Assembly (NCBI GenBank): GCA_014523485.1
Contig: JAATVK010000077.1
Coordinates: forward strand, 1 to 10,869
Reading direction: 5' to 3'
DNA: 10,869 nt
DNA from: Nitrososphaerales archaeon TH5894
Lineage (GTDB): Archaea > Thermoproteota > Nitrososphaeria > Nitrososphaerales > Nitrososphaeraceae
Under the pieces are notes generated by a model. That model worked only from the letters and a program-made list of their open reading frames with translations, was not told the DNA's origin and did not search any database. Within the stretch, counting starts at the first letter, position 1. The number at the start of each line of letters is the position of its first letter. Below are positions 6,506-10,869 of this stretch, piece after piece. Position numbers and translations under genes: made by a program.

Positions 6506-6793
6506 ATGTCTCTCCCAAATCACAGTTCAAACGATGAAGAAACAAGAAAAAGAGAAGCAGAAGCAGAAGCTATGCGACAGAGAGTATTATTGGTGCTTTT
6601 GGAACCATCTGCAAGACAGCGTCTTGCAAATGTTAGAATAGTAAAACCAGAATTAGCTGGTGCTGTCGAAAATTACCTTATAAATGCTGCTCAAACAGGA
6701 AGGCTTAATCGTGCACTAACTGATGACGAACTCAAGCAGATTTTAATAAATATTCAAGCACCAAAAAAAGACTTCAAAATTAGCAGAATATAA
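6506..6793 (+). CDS. PDCD5-family DNA-binding protein
   Basis: A 95-residue member of the PDCD5/TFAR19 family, small basic three-helix-bundle proteins that bind double-stranded DNA in archaea and are related to the human apoptosis protein PDCD5. The pattern is a charged N-terminal helix (EETRKREAEAEAMRQRV), then LEPSARQRLANVRIVKPELA (32-51), then ENYLINAAQTGRLNRALTDDELKQIL (55-80), all characteristic. The precise cellular role in archaea is not settled; its constant company with rps19e suggests a link to translation or nucleic-acid handling. It starts 14 bases downstream of rps19e. No strong Shine-Dalgarno sequence is seen before the ATG. Confidence 0.93.
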   Translation: MSLPNHSSNDEETRKREAEAEAMRQRVLLVLLEPSARQRLANVRIVKPELAGAVENYLINAAQTGRLNRALTDDELKQILINIQAPKKDFKISRI

Positions 6794-6832
6794 CAATTTA
6801 TTCACCACATATGAGTTCAATCCTGCTATACA

Positions 6833-7513
6833 GTGCATATTATTATCAATAAATTGGTTCCTTATATTAATCCCAATCTACTTTTAAGATCTATTCAAGG
6901 AATGAACTCTGAAATAAAATTCGATGATTTCAGAGTAAAAATTGGTATTGGAAGTTTTTCCGTATTCAAACAATTGTTAAATTTTTTAGCACACAATAAA
7001 ATTGGAATACAATTAGATACCAATGGAAAACAGACACTCTTATTTTCAGAGATTGATCGAATTAGAGCATCATTTTTGTCTCTGCAAATGGGCTGTGATA
7101 TTCAAGAATGCTCTAAAGTACTCTCTTGGAAAGACTTTGAATATTTTACTTCTGAACTTTTAACTATGTTTGAGTACAGCACGAAAGTTAATATTGTCTT
7201 GTCCAAACCTCGAGCTCAACTAGATATTATTGGGATAAAAAACGATTTTGCAATTACCATAGATTGTAAACATTGGAAATATAGCAATAAAACAACTCTT
7301 ACAATATACGCTGAAAAACAAATAAGAAGGACAATGCTGTGGTTGGAAAGAGAAAAGAAAATAACTAAAGCTATCCCTATGATAATAACACTTGATAATG
7401 CAATATTTAAATTTATTAATGGAGTCCCAGTTGTTCCGATATTGACTTTAAAATCATTTTTGAAAGAATTTGACAAACAAGACGAATCTATTATCTTAAT
7501 AAGAAAAAACTGA
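6833..7513 (+). CDS. PD-(D/E)XK nuclease-like protein with N-terminal helical domain
   Basis: A 226-residue protein whose second half looks like a restriction-endonuclease/Hjc-type fold. A helix carries the candidate acidic residues E103 and E108 (KDFEYFTSELLTMFEYSTKV). Then come D131 in RAQLDIIGIK and D144-C145-K146 in AITIDCKHW, the (D/E)-x-K motif on the next strand. The helix after it (YAEKQIRRTMLWLERE) and the strand IPMIITLD (181-188) complete the core. The first ~90 residues are helical and may be a winged-helix domain. The start is taken as GTG 6833: a TGA at 6812-6814 closes the frame upstream, and the first in-frame ATG (codon 24, about 6902) would trim the N-terminal domain. It follows the PDCD5 gene by 39 bases on the same strand. 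Substrate is unknown: repair, recombination-intermediate or restriction-like activity are all possible. Catalytic residues appear intact. Confidence 0.8.
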   Translation: MHIIINKLVPYINPNLLLRSIQGMNSEIKFDDFRVKIGIGSFSVFKQLLNFLAHNKIGIQLDTNGKQTLLFSEIDRIRASFLSLQMGCDIQECSKVLSWKDFEYFTSELLTMFEYSTKVNIVLSKPRAQLDIIGIKNDFAITIDCKHWKYSNKTTLTIYAEKQIRRTMLWLEREKKITKAIPMIITLDNAIFKFINGVPVVPILTLKSFLKEFDKQDESIILIRKN

Positions 7514-7559
7514 CTCTAGTACATAATCATAAAATACTCCTTTTAGAAGAGACAAAAAG

Positions 7560-7583
7560 AAAAAAAGTATCGAAAAAATTTTT
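7560..7583 (-). terminator. Probable T-rich terminator for the 49-aa membrane protein gene
   Basis: On the minus strand, beginning 3 bases after the TAA of the small ORF, the transcript would carry T-rich runs: an A5T6 tract (7573-7583) followed by T7 (7560-7566). Oligo-T runs without a hairpin are the usual archaeal termination signal. The plus-strand nuclease gene ends nearby (7513) and has only a short T4 run of its own. Confidence 0.4.
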
Positions 7584-7585
7584 AC

Positions 7586-7735
7586 TTATCTTGGACGTCT
7601 TAACCCAGATGCTATTACATATGCTAAACCTACTGCTAAACCAAATGTCAATGGTATCCATACGCCGAAGGTATCCAGATTAATAGGTACACTTCCAATA
7701 CTGAGCTGTTGTATTAAATTACCAAATATGTCCAT
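7586..7735 (-). CDS. Small single-helix membrane protein (49 aa), unknown function
   Basis: An ATG-to-TAA frame of 50 codons in what otherwise looks like an empty 433-base gap. It starts MDIFGNLIQQLSIGSVPINL, continues with a hydrophobic helix of about 18 residues (VWIPLTFGLAVGLAYVIA, residues 25-42), and ends SGLRRPR, a positive-inside cap placing the C-terminus in the cytoplasm with a short N-terminal part outside. Codon use is clean, GC is higher than in the flanks, a TATA-like box lies about 32 bases upstream and T-runs lie just downstream, all supporting a real gene. It is convergent with the nuclease gene and divergent from rpl44e. It resembles small accessory subunits of membrane complexes only in size and topology; no family is recognised. 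Confidence 0.72.
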   Translation of the reverse strand: MDIFGNLIQQLSIGSVPINLDTFGVWIPLTFGLAVGLAYVIASGLRRPR

Positions 7736-7762
7736 TTTCCTGTAATGAATAATAAAACGGTT

Positions 7763-7772
7763 GCTTATAAGC
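7763..7772 (-). promoter_or_regulatory. Palindromic TATA-like element before the 49-aa membrane protein gene
   Basis: GCTTATAAGC, a perfect 10-bp palindrome, centred about 32 bases before the ATG at 7735, the expected distance for a TATA box of a short-leader archaeal mRNA. The remaining 7773-7915 stretch shows no ORF, tRNA or convincing structured RNA. Confidence 0.45.
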
Positions 7773-7915
7773 GTTTAAAATTATATTATCCCCATAAATC
7801 ACGTTCTTAGCTAATTGTTTTACCTGATTATAAAATCGTGCAAGTTTGCTTTAGAATATTATTAGAAAAAAGCATTAGATATGCCTATGAGCTTTAATTA
7901 AGATATTAGTTTTCC

Positions 7916-7923
7916 TTAAATAT
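7916..7923 (+). promoter_or_regulatory. Likely TATA box for the rpl44e-rps27e unit
   Basis: TTAAATAT, centred about 27 bases before the ATG at 7947, matching a leaderless or nearly leaderless ribosomal protein mRNA. Confidence 0.5.
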
Positions 7924-7946
7924 CCCTGATTCTCTAAAGGTTTAAT

Positions 7947-8225
7947 ATGAAAATGCAGAAGGAAATGCGCAAATTCTGTCCAAAATGTAAGACCCATACA
8001 GCCCAAGCAGTATCTATTTATAAAAAAGGAAAAGATAGGAAAACAGCTTTAGGTTCACGCCGACACGCAGAAGATAAAAAAGGCTATGGAGGTCAGAAAT
8101 TTCCTGAATTAAAAAGGACTGCTAAAACAACTAAAAAAATTACTTTAAGATATACTTGCAAAACCTGTCAACGCAAATCGATGAGGGAAGGTATGCGTAT
8201 GCGAAAATTAGAAATTGGTGCGTAA
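7947..8225 (+). CDS. rpl44e: 50S ribosomal protein eL42 (L44e)
   Basis: A 92-residue archaeal large-subunit protein located near the E site. The start MKMQKEMRKFCPKCKTHT corresponds to the family N-terminus, so the ATG at 7947 is secure. Zinc ligands are C11-x2-C14 and C71-x2-C74 (YTCKTCQRKS). In between is the basic loop GKDRKTALGSRRHAEDKKGYGGQKFP (28-53), including the conserved GYGGQ that contacts the tRNA CCA end region. It precedes rps27e by 35 bases, a pairing conserved across archaea. Confidence 0.97.
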   Translation: MKMQKEMRKFCPKCKTHTAQAVSIYKKGKDRKTALGSRRHAEDKKGYGGQKFPELKRTAKTTKKITLRYTCKTCQRKSMREGMRMRKLEIGA

Positions 8226-8243
8226 ATAGGTATATGTTAGTGG

Positions 8244-8255
8244 GTGTGTGTGTGT
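8244..8255 (+). repeat. (GT)6 dinucleotide run between rpl44e and rps27e
   Basis: GTGTGTGTGTGT in the 35-base gap just before rps27e, with GGG directly in front. The GGTG at 8243-8246 is a weak match to a Shine-Dalgarno core about 14 bases before the ATG at 8261. The rest of the gap is AT-rich, so this run stands out. Confidence 0.6.
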
Positions 8256-8260
8256 AGATT

Positions 8261-8455
8261 ATGAAAGAAAATATATTAATACCAAAACCAAATAGTGCAT
8301 TCCTTAATATTCAGTGTTCAAAATGTGGTGAAAATAATATAATATATTCCCATACTACCTCAAATATCTATTGCAAGTCATGTAATGAATTAATAGCTGA
8401 GAGATCAGGTGGTAAAGCAAAAATTAATGGGAATATAATAAGTGCCTTAGATTAA
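8261..8455 (+). CDS. rps27e: 30S ribosomal protein eS27 (S27e)
   Basis: A 64-residue zinc-ribbon protein of the small subunit. The four ligands are C19-x2-C22 (QCSKCGENN) and C38-x2-C41 (YCKSCNELI), followed by AERSGGKAKINGNI, the usual basic tail with GGKAKI. The N-terminus MKENILIPKPNSAFLNI has the standard 'IPxPxSxFL' shape, confirming the start. It is second in the unit after rpl44e. In many archaea eIF2-alpha and Nop10 genes follow; here the next gene is the convergent cobY, whose stop codon lies one base from the rps27e stop. Confidence 0.96.
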   Translation: MKENILIPKPNSAFLNIQCSKCGENNIIYSHTTSNIYCKSCNELIAERSGGKAKINGNIISALD

Positions 8456-8456
8456 C

Positions 8457-9164
8457 TTATATTGAATTATTGTTATAAATTTTTTTCATATTTGCAAAAT
8501 CTTTACTTTTAACAAAATTTCTTGCAATATGTAAATCTTTTTTTTCATTTACATTTACAGCTATTCCAATACGATTCATAATTAGATATTTTTCTCTAAT
8601 AAGACTACAATCAGTTGTTCTTTTTTTAAGATTGAATATATTTATACCTGAATAACAATAATTTCTTTTTCTATATTCAAATACCATACTAGGTTTAATG
8701 CATACCTCGTCAACAATTTTTTTATCGAATATGATAGATTGACATGTAACATTAAAATCATACTTACTCAAGATTTTCAATATATCTATTTCTGAAAGTA
8801 AAGGTAGATCTGCTGAAACAATAAATATAATATATTCAAAAAAATGTTGAATAATAAAAGATAAATCAGTAGAATATCCTTTACCATAACCTTCAATGAT
8901 TTCTAGAGGAGGATCGAGGTTATAACTGTAATTTTGTAAAAACTTTAATGTTTTAATAGCATTTCTACTTACACAAACAACGATTTTATAAAAACAAGTA
9001 GATTTATTGAGAGCTTCAATAACATATTCTATTAATCTTTTATCCCTGATCTTTAACAGTAGTTTTTCTGTTTTGTAATCTCTTTTCATTCTACTGCCTT
9101 CTCCACCAGCCATAATAACGGCAATAATTTTTTTATTAAATTTTTTAGTACCTTTATCTGTCAA
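8457..9164 (-). CDS. cobY: GTP:adenosylcobinamide-phosphate guanylyltransferase
   Basis: A 235-residue nucleotidyltransferase of the CobY type, which makes adenosylcobinamide-GDP from GTP in archaea that lack CobU. The nucleotide-binding loop is AVIMAGGEGSRM (15-26), with the catalytic-type lysine in KTEKLLLKI (31-39). Further motifs are EGYGKGYSTD (91-100), the metal-site aspartate in IVSADLPL (115-122), and SGINIF (172-177), with IAVNVNEKKDLHIA (201-214) near the end. The sequence alone would also fit MobA-like transferases; the cbiB-cobS neighbours make CobY much more likely. Its frame has no ATG near the N-terminus: the start is TTG at 9164, since a TAA at 9186-9188 closes it upstream and the first in-frame ATG (codon 18) would destroy the loop strand. 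It begins 4 bases after the cobS stop, as expected of an operon. Confidence 0.88.
   Translation of the reverse strand: MTDKGTKKFNKKIIAVIMAGGEGSRMKRDYKTEKLLLKIRDKRLIEYVIEALNKSTCFYKIVVCVSRNAIKTLKFLQNYSYNLDPPLEIIEGYGKGYSTDLSFIIQHFFEYIIFIVSADLPLLSEIDILKILSKYDFNVTCQSIIFDKKIVDEVCIKPSMVFEYRKRNYCYSGINIFNLKKRTTDCSLIREKYLIMNRIGIAVNVNEKKDLHIARNFVKSKDFANMKKIYNNNSI
8480..8486 (+). terminator. Possible T-tract terminator for rpl44e-rps27e
   Basis: A T7 run about 25 bases past the rps27e stop, inside the 3' end of the convergent cobY gene; a T8 run follows at 8538-8545. Oligo-T is the archaeal signal, but AT-rich coding sequence gives such runs by chance. Confidence 0.35.
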
Positions 9165-9168
9165 TGCG

Positions 9169-9906
9169 TTAAAAAGGTGTATGAATTAGATAAATAAAAA
9201 ATCTTGAAATCTCATTAGTTGCACCTATTGTATCACCTGATATCCCACCAAATGATCTATTTGCTATTAATAATAACGTAATACTAACTGATAACATTGT
9301 TATTACACTTGCTATCGTATAATAAAAATTGAACCCAAAAGTGATTATGCTAGCAACTACAATTAAATTTGAAACTAAAAATTTTTTTTTATTTTTCATT
9401 TCTTTTATAAATAGTGTATTCATCCCCTGCCATGCAGATTTTCCTAGATAACATTGTAAAACCATACTGTATTTAGATAGAATTTCAGCTATAATTATCA
9501 TAGACAGTAATTTAGTTTTTTCGTCTATATATGAAACTAAAATTATCATTCCTATAATGTAGAAAATTAAAGCGACTGTTCCTGCTGTACCATTTCGGGG
9601 ATCGGACATTACATTATGTTTAAAATCTGAGGATCCTTTAGCCATTAATCCATCTGCTAGATCTGATAATGCATCAATATGATGAAGACCAGTTATTCCT
9701 ACAATAAATGCAGTGATAATAAATCCTAGCAAAAGCCCTTCTAAAAAAGAAAATAAAAAAAACGATAAAATTGCTATTATTAACCCAATTATTAATCCTA
9801 TTAAAGGGAACAAATACATATTTTGAGCTATATATTTTATATCGTAATTTTTGACTGGAATTATTATTAAAAAAGAAAGAACAGAATATATTTTATTAAA
9901 CACCAA
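9169..9906 (-). CDS. cobS: Adenosylcobinamide-GDP ribazoletransferase (cobalamin 5'-phosphate synthase) CobS
   Basis: A 245-residue polytopic membrane enzyme that joins adenosylcobinamide-GDP to alpha-ribazole (phosphate), the final assembly step of adenosylcobalamin. The conserved loop is GLHHIDALSDLADGL (73-87), carrying the metal-binding D78, D82 and D85. It is followed by VMSDPRNGTAGTVALI (99-114), with D102, a form of the KDSRIGTFG motif, and by FGGISGDTIGATNEISR (219-235). Hydrophobic segments cover most of the rest: about 30-50, 55-72, 110-127, 178-192 and 196-215. Start choice is TTG 9906 or GTG 9903; no ATG lies near. Either one overlaps the end of cbiB (by 11 or 8 bases), suggesting translational coupling. 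Length and N-terminus agree with the family. Confidence 0.93.
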   Translation of the reverse strand: MVFNKIYSVLSFLIIIPVKNYDIKYIAQNMYLFPLIGLIIGLIIAILSFFLFSFLEGLLLGFIITAFIVGITGLHHIDALSDLADGLMAKGSSDFKHNVMSDPRNGTAGTVALIFYIIGMIILVSYIDEKTKLLSMIIIAEILSKYSMVLQCYLGKSAWQGMNTLFIKEMKNKKKFLVSNLIVVASIITFGFNFYYTIASVITMLSVSITLLLIANRSFGGISGDTIGATNEISRFFIYLIHTPF

Positions 9907-10869
9907 ATATAATATTCCACCAATTTAAAAGACCTAGAATAATTATAAGCGGACTGGAAATAACTATACAAAAAATAAGAATTGTTGTTTTCATTATCTT
10001 TATAGCCATTTTACATTTATCTATTGAGATTTTTTCGAATGGTTCCCCTATGCTATAATGATCTACTTTTTCCAATCTTATTCTTAGTGCTCCTGCAAGA
10101 ACAGAAATAGGATGACCAGAATTAAGACTAATTGTATAATTTCGTTCTTTTCTGAATATCGTAATTGAATTTTTCCAATCCGCATTATTAATATTTGCAG
10201 CAAATATCATTAATACTGCAGCAATCCTTGAAGGGATATAATTGGCATACGTATCAGCTTTCGCAGCTATCCATCCTATATTTTCAAAATAACTTTCCTT
10301 ATACCCAATCATTGAATCCAATGTATTGATTACTCTAAAAATAAAAGCTCCTGTAGGACCAAAAAGAGAAAAATAAAATATTGGTGATAGAATTCCATCT
10401 ACTATACTATCAGCAATAGATTCTATTGCTCCTGACAAGATATGTTGTTCATCTAGACTTCTAGTGTTTCTACTCACAATCATGGACAAATTTGTCCGAG
10501 CATTTTCAATATCTTTATTTTGTAAAGCTTTAGTAATGGCATTGATATGTTTTTCCATACCTTTTATTGCAATGACAGAATATAAGATGAAAATTGATAA
10601 AATCATCATTAAGAGAAAATTGATATGATAGAGATAAACTAGAGCAAGTTGTATTATCACAGCAAAAAACGTAATAGTTAAAGTAGTAAATAGTATTCCA
10701 TTTTTTTTTTCATATTTTTTATTTCCTTCATTTTTAATCTTTCGAACAAAATAATTGATATATTTTCCTAGCCACGCAACTGGATGGATTTTATTCTTCG
10801 GATCTCCTAACATCAAATCAACAAGTATTGATATTAACAGAATAGAAATAAAGTATAAAAAGGATATCA
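9896..10869 (-). CDS. cbiB: Adenosylcobinamide-phosphate synthase CbiB, 5' end beyond the window
   Basis: A membrane enzyme of the CbiB/CobD family, which amidates adenosylcobyric acid with an aminopropanol (phosphate) arm. From the codon at 10816 to the stop there are 306 residues, but the frame stays open to the right edge. Seventeen further codons encode a hydrophobic helix (ISFLYFISILLISILVD) running directly into LMLGDPKNKIHPVAWLGKYI. Family members start with such a helix followed by D-x-x-x-G-D/E-P...HPV, so the TTG at 10816 is internal. Bases 10868-10869 read _TG in frame, so a start codon may span the edge. Numbering from 10816, hallmarks are ESIADSIVDGILSPIFY (132-148), NTLDSMIGYKE (164-174), GWIAAKADTYANYIPSR (181-197) and SGHPISVLAGALRIRLEK (233-250). 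It is first of the visible cbiB-cobS-cobY operon and overlaps cobS. Confidence 0.92.
   Translation of the reverse strand, partial: ISFLYFISILLISILVDLMLGDPKNKIHPVAWLGKYINYFVRKIKNEGNKKYEKKNGILFTTLTITFFAVIIQLALVYLYHINFLLMMILSIFILYSVIAIKGMEKHINAITKALQNKDIENARTNLSMIVSRNTRSLDEQHILSGAIESIADSIVDGILSPIFYFSLFGPTGAFIFRVINTLDSMIGYKESYFENIGWIAAKADTYANYIPSRIAAVLMIFAANINNADWKNSITIFRKERNYTISLNSGHPISVLAGALRIRLEKVDHYSIGEPFEKISIDKCKMAIKIMKTTILIFCIVISSPLIIILGLLNWWNIIFGV

Noticed and set aside
6811..6852. Short ATG ORF overlapping the start of the nuclease-like gene
   Set aside because: It encodes only 13 residues, in another frame, with no ribosome-binding signal; likely chance.
7216..7476. Minus-strand 86-codon hydrophobic frame inside the nuclease-like gene
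   Set aside because: Its hydrophobicity is explained by reading the complement of Lys/Asn-rich codons; the plus-strand frame carries conserved nuclease motifs.
7773..7915. Box C/D-type small RNA in the gap upstream of rpl44e
   Set aside because: CTGA occurs, but no proper RTGATGA C box is found at suitable spacing, and no stable stem is visible.

Overview
The window reads as ordinary chromosome of an archaeon, most likely an ammonia-oxidising thaumarchaeon (class Nitrososphaeria, Nitrosopumilus/Nitrosocosmicus-like). The evidence is archaeal-type information genes (RNase P subunit Rpp21/Rnp4, ribosomal proteins eS19, eL42/L44e and eS27, PDCD5, Nep1, Orc1/Cdc6), an archaeal CobY in place of bacterial CobU, very AT-rich DNA, AGA/AGG arginine codons and TATA-like boxes 25-35 bases before start codons. 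The genus is inference. No tRNA, rRNA, insertion sequence, CRISPR array, prophage or toxin-antitoxin module was seen.

Layout. Positions 92-4768, all on the minus strand, hold two exported proteins of unknown function (92-595 and 3401-4768) flanking a methyltransferase with a Trm112-like zinc-binding N-terminus (2313-3302) and an Orc1/Cdc6-type AAA+ protein followed 6 bases later by a small winged-helix protein (1083-2243 and 780-1076). Positions 4832-7513 are an RNA/ribosome block: the rRNA methyltransferase Nep1 on the minus strand diverges from a plus-strand series of rnp4, rps19e, a PDCD5-family gene and a PD-(D/E)XK nuclease-like gene. The 433-base gap at 7514-7946 contains a 49-codon minus-strand gene for a one-helix membrane protein. 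Positions 7947-8455 are the zinc ribosomal protein pair eL42 and eS27. Positions 8457-10869 are a minus-strand late-cobalamin operon cbiB-cobS-cobY, with cbiB running off the right edge.

How the genes fit together. CbiB attaches the aminopropanol arm to adenosylcobyric acid, CobY activates adenosylcobinamide phosphate with GTP, and CobS joins the activated product to the lower-ligand nucleotide, so the right end encodes three consecutive activities of nucleotide-loop assembly. The central block combines tRNA 5' processing (Rnp4), 18S/16S-type rRNA modification and small-subunit assembly (Nep1, eS19) and ribosomal structure. The Orc1/Cdc6 plus winged-helix pair suggests replication initiation or its control.

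Nothing here amounts to a clearly new defence or mobile system. The points most worth following are the unlisted 49-aa membrane protein, the non-canonical Orc1/Cdc6 with its winged-helix partner, the nuclease-like gene embedded in a ribosomal operon, a perfect 12-bp palindrome at the nep1 stop codon, and the chain of non-ATG, overlapping starts in the cobalamin operon.
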